Positions 8,757 to 17,497 of a stretch of 47,038 bases of DNA are shown one piece after another. The stretch spans positions 1 through 47,038 of the forward strand of contig USML01000002.1 in NCBI GenBank assembly GCA_900555855.1. The letters are read 5' to 3'. Numbering within the stretch: the first letter of the stretch is position 1; each line of letters begins with the position of its first letter. The notes below the pieces were generated by a model. That model saw only the letters and a program-made list of their open reading frames with translations, was not told the DNA's origin and ran no database searches. This DNA comes from an uncultured Eubacteriales bacterium. GTDB taxonomy: Bacteria; Bacillota; Clostridia; Oscillospirales; Butyricicoccaceae. Made by a program: the position numbers and the translations under genes.

Positions 8757-9473
8757 TCAGTCTTTGAAGGCTTTCCGGCGAGATTCGTTCATGGCGGAGG
8801 AAAAGCCGTCGTCCACAAGGGCCATGATGCGGTCCACCGTCTGCTGAGCGGCGGGACGCAGATCCATGGTCAGGACCCGATCGATCACCGGCTGATACTG
8901 GGCCTCTGGCACCTTATAGATGCGGAAGCAGCAGGAAAGATAGCGCTGGATCTTCCGGGCCATGGACATCTGCGCGTCGCAGGGCTTGGCCATATAGCCC
9001 CGGAGCACGCCGGAGGATGCGATCTCCAGCTCATAAAACTCCTCCACATCTGCGTTGGGGAATTGCTTTGCGTAGATCTCTGCCAGCTTGGTCTTCGTGC
9101 TCTGGTGGATATATTCCGCGGTGGAGGGCAGCGTGTAGGCCATCACATAAAGGTCGCGCAGAGCGTCGGAAAGCTCGGTGATGTGCATCTGCAGGGCCGT
9201 TTCCACGGCATAAAACAGCAGAAGATCCGCGTCCTTGCCGATGAGCTCGTCCGTCATGCGGAACTGCTCCGCATAGACCAGCTTGACCAGCTCCAGCAAG
9301 ACGCCCTCTTTATTGCCATAGAGGAAGAAGGGAGAGCCGTTGGAAACGCCGGCAAGCCGGGCCACCATCTTGCTGGAGGCGCCGTTATAGCCATACTCCA
9401 GAAATACCTTGGCGGAAGCGTTCAGGATCCTGCGGCGCATCAGCTCGCCCTTGGGGTGCGGTCCGGGTCTCAT
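8757..9473 (-). CDS. TetR/AcrR-family transcriptional regulator
   Basis: DNA-binding regulator with a TetR helix-turn-helix at the N-terminus: RRILNASAKVFLEYGYNGAS followed by SKMVARLAGVSNGSPFFLYGNKEGVLLELV (about residues 10-60). The C-terminal ligand and dimer domain, about 170 residues, has no recognisable effector signature. The start at 9473 (MRPGPHPKGE) is preferred to 9503 because GAAGGAGGT lies seven bases before it. It is monocistronic with its own sigma-A promoter. No transporter or efflux gene lies next to it, so its target is not evident; patB and ribU are the nearest neighbours. Confidence 0.86.
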   Translation of the reverse strand: MRPGPHPKGELMRRRILNASAKVFLEYGYNGASSKMVARLAGVSNGSPFFLYGNKEGVLLELVKLVYAEQFRMTDELIGKDADLLLFYAVETALQMHITELSDALRDLYVMAYTLPSTAEYIHQSTKTKLAEIYAKQFPNADVEEFYELEIASSGVLRGYMAKPCDAQMSMARKIQRYLSCCFRIYKVPEAQYQPVIDRVLTMDLRPAAQQTVDRIMALVDDGFSSAMNESRRKAFKD

Positions 9474-9514
9474 AAAAAATACCTCCTTCGATAATGAACA
9501 CATTTATTAACAGA

Positions 9515-9543
9515 AGTATACACGGATTTCTGGAAAAAATCAA
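9515..9543 (-). promoter_or_regulatory. Sigma-A promoter of the TetR gene
   Basis: On the minus strand TTGATT, 17-base spacer, TATACT, about 40 bases before the start codon. Confidence 0.75.
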
Positions 9544-9645
9544 TAGGAAAATGAAAAAATCCTGAAAAATCAAGGGAACTCCGGCATTCTAATCTGCAAC
9601 AGTACATCGTCTGCTATTTTACAACATTTCCTTGAAAAATGCAAG

Positions 9646-9677
9646 AAAAAAGCCGCGGCACAGGCCGCAGCTTTTTT
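9646..9677 (-). terminator. Terminator after ribU
   Basis: On the minus strand GCTGCGGC-CTGT-GCCGCGGC (one mismatch) is followed by six T. The left flank is also A-rich, so it may work in both directions. It lies 16 bases past the ribU stop. Confidence 0.82.
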
Positions 9678-9692
9678 GATCCGTGCGCCGGC

Positions 9693-10286
9693 TCACCGTC
9701 TGCCGTGGAGCAGGGGAGAGAGCTTTTTATAGATCAGAAACACCAGCGCGCAGACCAGCGCGTTTTTCCCCAGGGTAAAGGGCACATTGAAGCGCAGCAG
9801 CGCGTCAAACAGGCTCCCGCAGGAGGGGTCCAGCGCCTGATACAGGCCCAGGATGGTATCCATGGGCAGCATTTTCCCGTAAAGGGGATAGATCAGGAAA
9901 TAATTGATGGGCAGGCTCAGCCCGGCGGAGGCTGCGCAGCCGGCCAGCGAAGCCAGCGCCGCGCCCCTGCGGCTCTTGATCCGGCGATAGATCAGGCCCG
10001 CCGGGATCACATAGCAGCAGCCCAGCAGGAAATTGGAAAGCTCGCCCACGCCGCCGGTGCTGCCCCCCAGAAGGAGATGCAGCAGATTTTTCAGCAGGCA
10101 CACCGCCGCGCCGGACACCGGCCCATAGGCAAAGGCGGCCAGCAGCGCCGGAAGCTCGGAAAGATCCAGCTTGATAAACGGCGGCATAAAGGGGACGCTG
10201 AGCTCGAGAAACATGAGGACAAAGCCGATGGCAGAGAGCATGGCCGTGGCGGCCAGCGCGCGGGTCTTGACGGGGGAGCGGTTCAT
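9693..10286 (-). CDS. ribU: Riboflavin ECF transporter S component RibU
   Basis: Membrane substrate-binding (S) component for riboflavin/FMN uptake; it works with a shared EcfA-EcfA'-EcfT energising module, whose genes lie at 16.7-19.2 kb. The 197-residue protein begins with a charged N-terminus (MNRSPVKTRALAATAMLSAI), the region used for EcfT docking, then about six hydrophobic segments, with the family blocks LDLSELPALLAAFAYGPVSG and GELSNFLLGCCYVIPAGLIY. The ATG at 10286 is fixed by AAGGAAAGGAA; the upstream in-frame extension runs through the FMN riboswitch and is not coding. The riboswitch directly supports riboflavin as substrate. Confidence 0.93.
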   Translation of the reverse strand: MNRSPVKTRALAATAMLSAIGFVLMFLELSVPFMPPFIKLDLSELPALLAAFAYGPVSGAAVCLLKNLLHLLLGGSTGGVGELSNFLLGCCYVIPAGLIYRRIKSRRGAALASLAGCAASAGLSLPINYFLIYPLYGKMLPMDTILGLYQALDPSCGSLFDALLRFNVPFTLGKNALVCALVFLIYKKLSPLLHGRR

Positions 10287-10324
10287 AGCGGTTCCTTTCC
10301 TTCGGATATGGCGGGGATTTTTGC

Positions 10325-10365
10325 AAAAAACGCCCCGCTCACCTGAGATCAGGCAAAGCAGGGCG
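10325..10365 (-). terminator. Riboswitch-controlled intrinsic terminator before ribU
   Basis: On the minus strand CGCCCTGCT pairs with AGCGGGGCG (one G-U), enclosing an inner CCTG-atct-CAGG, and is followed by six T. Placed between the FMN aptamer and ribU, it is the expected expression platform: FMN binding favours termination. Confidence 0.88.
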
Positions 10366-10380
10366 CAGCTTGACAAAGCC

Positions 10381-10492
10381 ATATCTTCTTTCATCCAGAC
10401 TGTCACTGTCGGTCCCGGAGTTTCACCGGGTCGGCCCGAAGGCTCGCGGACTGTACCGCCGGTGGGGAATTGCACCCCGCCCTGAAGATCTT
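10381..10492 (-). ncRNA. FMN riboswitch (RFN element)
   Basis: The minus strand carries the conserved RFN blocks in order: GATCTTCAGGGCGGGGTGCA, AATTCCCCACCGGCGGT, AGTCCGCGAGCC, CCCGGTGAAACTCCGGGACC, GACAGTGACAGTCTGGATG and the closing AAAGAAGAT that pairs with the first block to form P1. It lies between a near-consensus promoter and the ribU terminator. Confidence 0.96.
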
Positions 10493-10501
10493 GCTGTAAA
10501 T

Positions 10502-10530
10502 ACTATATGCGCTTTTGGTGAAATTGTCAA
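10502..10530 (-). promoter_or_regulatory. Sigma-A promoter of the FMN riboswitch-ribU transcript
   Basis: On the minus strand perfect TTGACA, 17-base spacer, TATAGT, starting a few bases upstream of the aptamer. Confidence 0.85.
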
Positions 10531-10536
10531 GGGGCG

Positions 10537-10553
10537 GCCCGCTTGCAGCGGGC
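10537..10553. repeat. Inverted repeat between divergent promoters
   Basis: GCCCGC-ttgca-GCGGGC, a 6-bp perfect inverted repeat with a 5-base centre. It overlaps the -35 box of the plus-strand promoter and lies just upstream of the ribU promoter. It may be an operator or chance in GC-rich DNA. Confidence 0.35.
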
Positions 10554-10571
10554 AGAGCGCCGTGGTAAAAT
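10543..10571 (+). promoter_or_regulatory. Sigma-A promoter of the HExxH protein gene
   Basis: TTGCAG, 17-base spacer, TAAAAT. The start codon is at 10610, giving a leader of about 30 bases. Confidence 0.7.
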
Positions 10572-10609
10572 AAGAAAAATGCAGGCATCATCTGGGGAAG
10601 GGAGCCGCG

Positions 10610-11647
10610 ATGAAACTGGAGCTGCTTTACCGGAGCGCGGAGGAGGCCATCCGCGGGCTGGATCTGGCCCGGATCTGGCCGGGCTTTGCGCCGCTGAAAT
10701 TCGCGCTGTTTGATGAGGAACGGTGTTTTTTTGACGGCCGGTATATTGAAAAAACGGATGGCTTCTGCGCCAATACCGCCATTTCCTATCAGGGTGAGAC
10801 CATTGCCACCTGGCGGGTGGAGGGGGAGCTGAGCCTGCCCGTGCTGGTCTCCAAGCTGGTCCACGAGATGTTCCATGGCTTCCAGCGTCTGCAGGGCTGG
10901 GACTGCTGGGCGGACGAGCTGGAAGCGCTGAACCGGTATGAATACAGCGCGGAAGCGCTGAGCCTGAAGCTGCGGGAAAACGCGCTGCTGTGCGCCCTGC
11001 TGGCGGGCCATAGGGCGGGGGATTATCGGGAGCTGCTTTCCCACCGGCGCCGCCGCTGGGAGCAATATCCCTATGAGACCGGCTACGAGAGCCGGGTGGA
11101 GGAGATCGAAGGCTCCGCCGCCTATGTGGAATGGATGGTCCTGCAGCAGCTGGACGCTGCAAAGGCAAAGGACTTTACAGAGCGGATGTGCAGCAGCGTG
11201 ACGGACCCCAAGACCCTCCTGCCCATCCGGATCTCCTGCTACGATACCGGCGCGCTGCTGTTTTACGCCATGGCCGCCGCCGGCGACGATCCCTTTACCC
11301 CGGCGGCGCGGCCGGCTATCCTGACCGTCCAGAAAAGCGTCCCGCCCTCCGACGGTGCGTTCCCCGGGAAAGCGGCCTGCCTGCAGGCGGCGGCAGACGC
11401 CATGGATGCCTATCAGCAGACCTCGGCAGCCATGGTCCGGGCCGCGCTGGACAAGCATGCGGTGGTGCTGGAGGGGCCGGCGGAGCTGCTGGGGCTGAAT
11501 ATTTACGACGCAAGACGCGTTGGGAATGCTCTTACCTCCCGGTATTTCCTGATGGTTCGGCAGGCGGGCGCGGAAAAGACGCTCTATGGGGATTTTGTGA
11601 TCCAAATGCTTGACGAAAGGACCATCGGGCGGGTTTATCGGATGTGA
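10610..11647 (+). CDS. Unrecognised protein with HExxH zinc-peptidase signature
   Basis: I do not recognise the family. The 345-residue protein has a single HExxH motif (LVHEMFHGFQ, His85-Glu86-His89) in a predicted helix, and about 75 residues later EEIEGSAAYVEW, the kind of EGxAxY block that supplies the third zinc ligand (Glu167) in many gluzincin-like families. There is no signal peptide or transmembrane segment, so it would act in the cytoplasm. GGAAGGGAG precedes the ATG. It is a single gene, divergent from riboswitch-controlled ribU and closed by a terminator. A peptidase role is inferred only from the motif pair. Confidence 0.7.
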   Translation: MKLELLYRSAEEAIRGLDLARIWPGFAPLKFALFDEERCFFDGRYIEKTDGFCANTAISYQGETIATWRVEGELSLPVLVSKLVHEMFHGFQRLQGWDCWADELEALNRYEYSAEALSLKLRENALLCALLAGHRAGDYRELLSHRRRRWEQYPYETGYESRVEEIEGSAAYVEWMVLQQLDAAKAKDFTERMCSSVTDPKTLLPIRISCYDTGALLFYAMAAAGDDPFTPAARPAILTVQKSVPPSDGAFPGKAACLQAAADAMDAYQQTSAAMVRAALDKHAVVLEGPAELLGLNIYDARRVGNALTSRYFLMVRQAGAEKTLYGDFVIQMLDERTIGRVYRM

Positions 11648-11661
11648 GCCGCGCCCCGATG

Positions 11662-11699
11662 AAAAAACAGGCTTTGCCATAGGACAAGGCCTGTTTTTC
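11662..11699. terminator. Bidirectional terminator between convergent genes
   Basis: AAAACAGGC pairs with GCCTGTTTT, with a further TTG/CAA at the base of the loop. It is flanked by A on the left and T on the right, so it can end both the HExxH gene and the long minus-strand run. Confidence 0.83.
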
Positions 11700-11733
11700 T
11701 GAGTTTTTCGTTTTAGCAGAAGGGCTGCGGCGC

Positions 11734-14037
11734 TCAGCCTTCCTTCACCAGGATCTTTCCGTCCTCCGCGGTGACGCGCAGGGCCTGGATGGGGTGCTCG
11801 AAGGAATCCAGGATCAGATTGGCCGCCGGATCCTCCACCTGCTTTTCGATGAGCCGCCGCAGGTTGCGCGCGCCGAACTTGACGGAATAGCTGTCCTTGG
11901 CCAGCTGCTCCAGCAGGGCGTCGTCCCAGGTGAGGCGGATGCCGCTGCGGGCGACGCTCTTCTGCAGGTCGCCCATCATAATGGCGGCGATCTTCTGGAA
12001 GTCCTCCTGCGAGAGCTGGTGGAAGGCGATGATCTCATCCACGCGGTTGATAAACTCCGGCCGCATGATCTCGGAGAGGGCCTTCATGGCCTTGTCCCGG
12101 CCCTGCTGGGAGAGGGTACTGCCAAAGCCCACCGCGCCATCGCTGCGGTCGGAGCCGGCGTTGGAGGTCATGATGATGACGGCGTTTTCAAAGCTCACAT
12201 ACCGGCCCTGCGCATCGGTGATGCGCCCGTCGTCCAGGACCTGCAGCAGCATATTGAGAACATCGGGATGGGCCTTTTCGATCTCGTCGAACAGGATCAC
12301 GCAGTAAGGCCGGCGGCGGACCTTTTCCGTCAGCTGCCCCGCCTCGTCATAGCCCACATAGCCCGGAGGCGCGCCGATGAGCTTGGAGACGCTGTGCTTT
12401 TCCATATATTCGCTCATGTCCAGACGAATGAGCGCGTCCTCCGTGTCAAACAGGTCGGCGGCCAGCTGCTTTACCAGCTCCGTCTTGCCCACGCCGGTGG
12501 GGCCCACGAAGATGAAGGAGATGGGCTTGTTTTTTTCGCTGATGCCCGCCCGCTTCCGGCGGATGGCGGCAGCCACGGCGTCCACGGCCTCGTCCTGACC
12601 GATGACCCGGCTCTTGAGCCGGTCGGCCAGCGTGTGCAGCCGGAGGAAATCCTGCTGACGCACCTTGCTGGCGGGGATCTTGGTCCAAAGCTCGATGACC
12701 CGGGCCAGATCGTCCAGCGTCACCTGCGGCGCAGGCTGCCGCCGAAGCTCATCCAGCTGCTCTTGCAGCTGCAGCATTCGGGAGCGGTTCTGGGCGATCT
12801 TTTCAAAATCCTGCTCCTCGGCGCTTTCCAGCTCCATCTGCTGATCGGTCAGCCCGTCCAGCTCATCCTGCAGGGCAGGGATCCGGCTCAGGGCGGCGGA
12901 ACGCAGGTTCACATCGGAGCAGGCCTCATCCAGCAGGTCGATGGCCTTATCCGGCATGAACCGGTCGGTGATATACCGGTGGGCCAGATAGACCGCCTGA
13001 ACGATGACCTGATCGGGGATGAGCACGCCGTGGAAGGTCTCGTAATAGCCCTTGATGCCCCGGAGGATGTCCTCCGTCTCAGACAGCGAGGGCTCGTTGA
13101 TGATCACCGGCTGGAAGCGGCGCTCCAGCGCGGCGTCCTTTTCGATATATTTGCGGTATTCCTTCAGGGTGGTGGCGCCGATGACCTGGATCTCGCCTCG
13201 GCTCAGGGCGGGCTTCAGGATGTTGGCGGCGTTCATGCTGCCCTCTGCGTCGCCTGCGCCCACCAGATTGTGGACCTCGTCGATGACCAGAATAATATTA
13301 CCCAGCGCCTTGACCTCCTCGATCAGGCTCTTCATGCGGCCTTCAAACTGGCCGCGGAATTGGGTCCCCGCCACCATGGCGGTCATATCCAGCAGCCAAA
13401 CCTCCTTGTGCTGCAGCTTGTAGGGCACATCGCCTGCGGCGATCTTCTGGGCCAGACCCTCGGCAACGGCCGTCTTGCCCACGCCCGGCTCGCCGATGAG
13501 ACAGGGGTTGTTTTTCTGCCGGCGGTTCAGGATCTGGATGACCCGCAGCGTCTCGCTCTCCCGGCCCACCACCCGGTCCAGCTTGCCGCTTTTGGCCCTG
13601 GCGGTGAGATCCTGGGCATAAAGGCTGAGGAATTTCTTCTTTTTCGGCTGTTTTTTCGGGCCTTCGCCCTTCTGGCCGGGCTCGCCGGCGGCCTCCGGCT
13701 TGTTCTGCCGGAGGAATTTGAACAGCGGGAAGGCCGGCGCGCGGGAGGGAGCGTCTTCGCCGTCGGCGCCGTCCTCGCCGCCGTCCTCCGCATCCTGGGG
13801 CATGCCCAGCTGCTCCAGCATACCGGGCAGGCTGTCGCCCAGCGCCTCCGGGGTCAGGCCGTCCAGATCCTCGTCCTTCAGACCGAATTTTTCCAGCAGG
13901 TCATTGACCGGCTTGATTCCGAGCTCCTTGGCGCATTTCAGGCAGAGCCCCTCGTTGACGGTCTTTCCGTTTTCCATTTTTGTGATGAAGACCACTGCCA
14001 TATTCTTCTTGCAGCGGGCACAGATGGGCATATCCAT
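11734..14037 (-). CDS. clpE: ClpE-like AAA+ protease ATPase subunit
   Basis: HSP100 unfoldase that feeds proteins to ClpP. The N-terminus has a zinc finger (CARCKKNMA ... [10 protein letters not shown]) in place of the double Clp_N domain, as in ClpE. Two AAA+ modules follow, with Walker A motifs GEPGVGKTA and GPTGVGKTE and [10 protein letters not shown] and [14 protein letters not shown] blocks, separated by a short coiled middle region. VGFGS after the second sensor region matches the ClpP-docking loop. AGGAGG precedes the ATG at 14037. It ends a long minus-strand run from the ECF genes. A degenerate CtsR-like repeat lies upstream (14084-14101). The acidic and lysine-rich linker at about residues 85-130 is low complexity. 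Confidence 0.85.
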   Translation of the reverse strand: MDMPICARCKKNMAVVFITKMENGKTVNEGLCLKCAKELGIKPVNDLLEKFGLKDEDLDGLTPEALGDSLPGMLEQLGMPQDAEDGGEDGADGEDAPSRAPAFPLFKFLRQNKPEAAGEPGQKGEGPKKQPKKKKFLSLYAQDLTARAKSGKLDRVVGRESETLRVIQILNRRQKNNPCLIGEPGVGKTAVAEGLAQKIAAGDVPYKLQHKEVWLLDMTAMVAGTQFRGQFEGRMKSLIEEVKALGNIILVIDEVHNLVGAGDAEGSMNAANILKPALSRGEIQVIGATTLKEYRKYIEKDAALERRFQPVIINEPSLSETEDILRGIKGYYETFHGVLIPDQVIVQAVYLAHRYITDRFMPDKAIDLLDEACSDVNLRSAALSRIPALQDELDGLTDQQMELESAEEQDFEKIAQNRSRMLQLQEQLDELRRQPAPQVTLDDLARVIELWTKIPASKVRQQDFLRLHTLADRLKSRVIGQDEAVDAVAAAIRRKRAGISEKNKPISFIFVGPTGVGKTELVKQLAADLFDTEDALIRLDMSEYMEKHSVSKLIGAPPGYVGYDEAGQLTEKVRRRPYCVILFDEIEKAHPDVLNMLLQVLDDGRITDAQGRYVSFENAVIIMTSNAGSDRSDGAVGFGSTLSQQGRDKAMKALSEIMRPEFINRVDEIIAFHQLSQEDFQKIAAIMMGDLQKSVARSGIRLTWDDALLEQLAKDSYSVKFGARNLRRLIEKQVEDPAANLILDSFEHPIQALRVTAEDGKILVKEG

Positions 14038-14083
14038 ATCGTTCCTCCGTGATGGTATCGGTGCGGCGGCAAGCAGCGCCGCC

Positions 14084-14101
14084 GGTCAAATGCAAATCAA
14101 A
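14084..14101. promoter_or_regulatory. Possible degenerate CtsR-type heptad repeat
   Basis: GGTCAAA-tgca-AATCAAA resembles the CtsR direct repeat (two RGTCAAA heptads), but the second heptad has one mismatch and the spacing is four rather than three. I see no convincing promoter beside it. It is listed because it lies just upstream of clpE, a classical CtsR target. Confidence 0.25.
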
Positions 14102-14726
14102 ACAGCCGGGTAAAAAATCCACCGATCAGGCTCTCCTGCAGGCAGCCCCGGCTCAGCAGGCTCAGGTCGCCCTCCGGCGCAAACTGCATGACAGCCCAGC
14201 AAAGGGCCAGGATCAGCAGCAGCCCGGAGACCGCCCCCAGAATGCCGCCGGCAGTGCGGTTCAGGCCGCTGAGGATGGGGATATCCAGCTTCAGCAGCAG
14301 GCAGACCAGCCGGACGGCCAGCTTCACCGCAAAAAACAGCAGCAAAAACGCCAGGATCGACGCCAGATTCTCAGAAAGTTGCTTTGCGATGGCTGCGATC
14401 AACGAGGTGTAAAGCTCGCTGACTTTATCGGTGACGGCGGTGCTTTGCTGGATCAGCTCCGTAAGAGCCGAGCCCTCCTGCAGCCCGCCCACCTGGGTGA
14501 GATCCGTCTTCTGCGCCAGCGCAAGCAGCTTCGGTTCCAGCAAGGGCTGGAGCTTTACAGCCAGCGGAAGCTGGAACTTTCGGCCCACAATAACGCCCAG
14601 CGCCGTGCCTGCGATGCCGGAAATGGCTTCAAAGCCGCCCCGCTTGGCGGAAAGGGCGATGCAAAGCAGAAAGATCAGAAGAAAAAGAAGATCCCAGACA
14701 AAGGGCTGGTCTAAAAATCCGTTCAT
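14097..14726 (-). CDS. CvpA-family membrane protein
   Basis: Integral membrane protein of the CvpA (colicin V production) family, whose cellular role is poorly defined. The 209 residues start with a hydrophobic helix (VWDLLFLLIFLLCIALSAKR), then the family feature of a basic, glycine-rich turn (KRGGFEAISGIAGTALGVIVG), and two further hydrophobic segments (ASILAFLLLFFAVKLAVRLV and GGILGAVSGLLLILALCWAV). The ATG overlaps the stop of the upstream DUF5711-type gene by four bases (ATGA), so the two are translationally coupled. Confidence 0.85.
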   Translation of the reverse strand: MNGFLDQPFVWDLLFLLIFLLCIALSAKRGGFEAISGIAGTALGVIVGRKFQLPLAVKLQPLLEPKLLALAQKTDLTQVGGLQEGSALTELIQQSTAVTDKVSELYTSLIAAIAKQLSENLASILAFLLLFFAVKLAVRLVCLLLKLDIPILSGLNRTAGGILGAVSGLLLILALCWAVMQFAPEGDLSLLSRGCLQESLIGGFFTRLF

Positions 14727-15952
14727 GGCTGGAGCGCCTCCTCTTGCGCGTCAGAGACCTTTTCCGCCCGGTCGGAAAAGATCAGGATGCTTTCGCCCTG
14801 CCGGGTGCAGACCACATCCCGGGCGCCGCCGGAGGGCACAGAGCGCACCGGCTGGCCCTCGGCCGCATAGGAGATCAGCTCCAGCCGGTCGGTGAGCAGG
14901 ATCGCCGCCGTTCCGCCGTCGGCAGCAATGGCCCGCAGCGTTCCGGAAAAGCGCCCCTGATAGACCGTCTCGCCCAGATCGCCCACGACCATTGCCTGCA
15001 GCGCGGCGCTGCTGCCGGAGGCGCCGGAGAAGACCAGAAACAGCTCGCCCTCCTCGGCGGCGGCAAAGCGCTCCGGCTGCTGGCTCAGGGCATGGGACGC
15101 GGTGCAGGCGCCTTCGCTGTCATAGCGGTAAACGCCATCGTCACATAGTATGAGCAGGCCGCCGGATTTATCATGGGTCATGGACCAGACCTGCCGTTCG
15201 CCAAGCTCCGCCGTCCAGACAGGCTCCTCCTGACCGATGCGGAAATACCGGATCTGCGTGACGGCCTGCAGCTCCTGCTGGCTGAGACAAAGCGCAGCAA
15301 AATGGCTGCTGTCCGGGCTGACCGAGGTCTGCAGCACATAATATTGAGAGGTGTACCATTTGCACAAAAGCTTCTGCCGGGCGCTGTAGACCGAGACGGC
15401 GGCCCGATAGCCGGCCTCGTTGGTCACCAGGGCAAAGGCCCCGGCCCGGTTCATAGAAGCGGAAAGGATGGGGGAATCCAGCGTCTCCCGCAGGTATTCG
15501 GAATAGCTGCTGGCTACGCAGAAGCCCTTGCCGCCCCGGTCGTAGATCAGGATATATTTGTCGGAAACACACATGGCGGGCGCGGCATATTTCAGCTGGA
15601 GGGAATATTGGCTATCACCCAGACCGCTGATATAAGAATAGGTGTCGGCGGAGGAAACAGCGAATCCCGTGCCGAAGGGCGCATATTCCGTATCCAGCCC
15701 GGTCTCAAAGCGATATTCCGTAAAGGGCTCCGCCGCAGAGCTGGCGGTTTTCAGGTAGGCAACAGTGCGCCGGAGGCTTTCTGCCGTGAGATCCTCGCGG
15801 AAGTGCAGCGCACAGAACACAAGGATCGCCAGCATTCCCAGCAGCGCCAGAGAATAGAGCGCACCGGTAACGGCCAGGCGCTTGTCCTGCCGGAAGCGGG
15901 TGATGTTATCCTTCAGTTTTCCCGATTTTCTCAGGTCAATCCCCTCGTCCAT
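14723..15952 (-). CDS. DUF5711-type membrane-anchored beta-propeller-like protein
   Basis: Clostridial protein of unknown function. After a basic cytoplasmic segment there is one transmembrane helix (TGALYSLALLGMLAILVFCA, about residues 30-50), then a roughly 350-residue extracytoplasmic part of repeated short beta-rich units (for example YSYISGLGDSQYSLQLKYAA, YILIYDRGGKGFC, GLLILCDDGVYRYDSEG), like a WD- or PQQ-type propeller. ATG 15952 is taken over 15970 because AGAGAGGAA sits five bases before it; both overlap the end of truA. It is coupled to the CvpA-family gene. The DUF assignment is from memory of the family and not a search. Confidence 0.75.
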   Translation of the reverse strand: MDEGIDLRKSGKLKDNITRFRQDKRLAVTGALYSLALLGMLAILVFCALHFREDLTAESLRRTVAYLKTASSAAEPFTEYRFETGLDTEYAPFGTGFAVSSADTYSYISGLGDSQYSLQLKYAAPAMCVSDKYILIYDRGGKGFCVASSYSEYLRETLDSPILSASMNRAGAFALVTNEAGYRAAVSVYSARQKLLCKWYTSQYYVLQTSVSPDSSHFAALCLSQQELQAVTQIRYFRIGQEEPVWTAELGERQVWSMTHDKSGGLLILCDDGVYRYDSEGACTASHALSQQPERFAAAEEGELFLVFSGASGSSAALQAMVVGDLGETVYQGRFSGTLRAIAADGGTAAILLTDRLELISYAAEGQPVRSVPSGGARDVVCTRQGESILIFSDRAEKVSDAQEEALQP

Positions 15953-16700
15953 CCAGTTCCTCTCTTTCATAATTCAGCGCGGTCATATAAAGCCCGCAGG
16001 GCGGCGCCGTGGGTCCGGCGGCCTCCCGGTCGCCGCTGGCCAGAATGGCAGGGATGCCGTCCGGCGGGATCTTGCCGATGCCCACATAGACCAGCGTCCC
16101 GGCAATGGCCCGGACCATATTGTAAAGAAAGCCGTCGGCGCACACGCGGATGGCCACCAGCCCGCCGGGCCGGGCCTCCGCCTGACAGTAATAAATGGTG
16201 CGGACGGTGGACTTCACCGGCGTGCCCTCATTGCGCACGGCGGCAAAATCGTGCGTTCCCACCAGATCCTGCGCCGCCCGGGCCATGGCGGCCACATCCA
16301 GCGGCTGGGGATAAAACCACGCCCGGTCCGTGAGAAAGGGATCACGGGTGCGGCTGTTGTGGATCAGATAGGTATATTCCTTGCAGACGCAGGAAAACCG
16401 CGCGTCGAACCCGTCCTCCACGGCAACGGCCCGGTGGATCACCACCGCCTCCGGCAGACGGGCGTTCAGCGCCATGGGCAGCCGGTCCAGAGGGATCGTG
16501 GTGGGGGCGGCGGTAGACGCCACATAATATTTCGCGTGGACGCCCGCGTCCGTCCGGCCGCAGCCGGAAAGGGAGCAGGGGCAGCCACAGGCCTTTTCCC
16601 AGGCCTCCTCGATGAGCTGTTGGATGGTCATGGCGTTGTTCTGCCGCTGCCAGCCATGATAATCCGCGCCCCGATAGGATAAGACAAGCGCCGTTTTCAT
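15936..16700 (-). CDS. truA: tRNA pseudouridine(38-40) synthase TruA
   Basis: Makes pseudouridine at positions 38-40 in the tRNA anticodon arm. From MKTALVLSYRGADYHGWQRQ the protein has the catalytic aspartate in SGCGRTDAGVHA, then FDARFSCVCKEYTYLI and the C-terminal VCADGFLYNMVRAIAGTLVYVG block. The start at 16700 is the family start and overlaps the ecfT stop by four bases; the frame further upstream is spurious. The ecfT-truA order is frequent in Bacillota, where both lie near ribosomal protein genes, but no ribosomal protein genes are seen here. Confidence 0.95.
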   Translation of the reverse strand: MKTALVLSYRGADYHGWQRQNNAMTIQQLIEEAWEKACGCPCSLSGCGRTDAGVHAKYYVASTAAPTTIPLDRLPMALNARLPEAVVIHRAVAVEDGFDARFSCVCKEYTYLIHNSRTRDPFLTDRAWFYPQPLDVAAMARAAQDLVGTHDFAAVRNEGTPVKSTVRTIYYCQAEARPGGLVAIRVCADGFLYNMVRAIAGTLVYVGIGKIPPDGIPAILASGDREAAGPTAPPCGLYMTALNYEREELDGRGD

Positions 16701-17497
16701 AGGATCACATTCAGCGCGATGGCGCCGCCGCAGACCGCCAGGATCAGCAGCCCGCCCCGGAGATCCAGGCTGCCGTAGCGCAGGGAATGGAGCCGGGTGC
16801 GGCCGTCGCCGCCGTGGTAAAGGCGGCATTCCATGGCCGTGGCCAGCTCATCCGCCCGGCGGAAGGCAGAGATAAACAGCGGCACCAGCACGGGAACCAG
16901 CGCCCGGGCCCGGCGAAACAGATTTCCTGTTTCAAAATCCGCACCCCGGGCCTTCTGGGCAGACATGATCTTGTCCGTCTCCTCGATGAGCGTGGGGATG
17001 AAGCGCAGGGCAATGGACATCATCATGGCAAACTCATGGACGGGCACATGGAGCTTCTTCAGCGGGCCCAGCAGGTTCTCCAGCGCGTCGGTGAGGGCCA
17101 TGGGCGAGGTGGTGTAGGTGAGCAGCGCTGTGGACGAGACCAGCAGCAGAATGCGCCCCACCATAAAGCCTGCGGTGCGGACGCCCTCCGCCGTGACGCG
17201 GAAGATCCAGAAGTGAAAAAGCTCCCGCCCCGGCGTATAAAACAGATTTAAAAGGCCGGTAAAGGCCACAATGAAGAGAACGGGCTTCAGAGCCTTCAGC
17301 ATCATCTTCAGGGGGATCCGGGCCACGGCCACTGCCGCGCCCAGCGCCGCCACGCAGATCAGGCCCGGAAGGAGCTTGCCGGTGGTGAAGATGGTGACGA
17401 TATAAAGAATCAGCGCCAGCAGCTTGGTCCGGGGATCCAGCCGGTGGACGGGCGTGTTTCCCGGGAAATACTGCCCCAGGGTGATGTCCTTCAGCAT
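16697..17497 (-). CDS. ecfT: ECF transporter transmembrane component EcfT
   Basis: Membrane scaffold that links the two ATPases to interchangeable vitamin-binding S components. The 266 residues hold about five hydrophobic segments and the two coupling helices typical of EcfT: AQKARGADFETGN and RRADELATAMECRLYHGG. The second usually contains Ala-Arg-Gly or Ala-Arg-Cys; here it is Cys-Arg-Leu. The N-terminus (LGQYFPGNTPVHRLDPRTKLL) is the family signature. It overlaps ecfA2 by seven bases and truA by four. Confidence 0.94.
   Translation of the reverse strand: MLKDITLGQYFPGNTPVHRLDPRTKLLALILYIVTIFTTGKLLPGLICVAALGAAVAVARIPLKMMLKALKPVLFIVAFTGLLNLFYTPGRELFHFWIFRVTAEGVRTAGFMVGRILLLVSSTALLTYTTSPMALTDALENLLGPLKKLHVPVHEFAMMMSIALRFIPTLIEETDKIMSAQKARGADFETGNLFRRARALVPVLVPLFISAFRRADELATAMECRLYHGGDGRTRLHSLRYGSLDLRGGLLILAVCGGAIALNVIL

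Noticed and set aside
10287..10475. In-frame extension upstream of ribU
   Set aside because: It translates the FMN riboswitch and its terminator; ATG 10286 has a strong ribosome-binding site.
14038..14083. CGGCGGC/GCCGCCG hairpin upstream of clpE as a terminator
   Set aside because: Stable stem but no T run on the minus strand; it may only be a leader structure.
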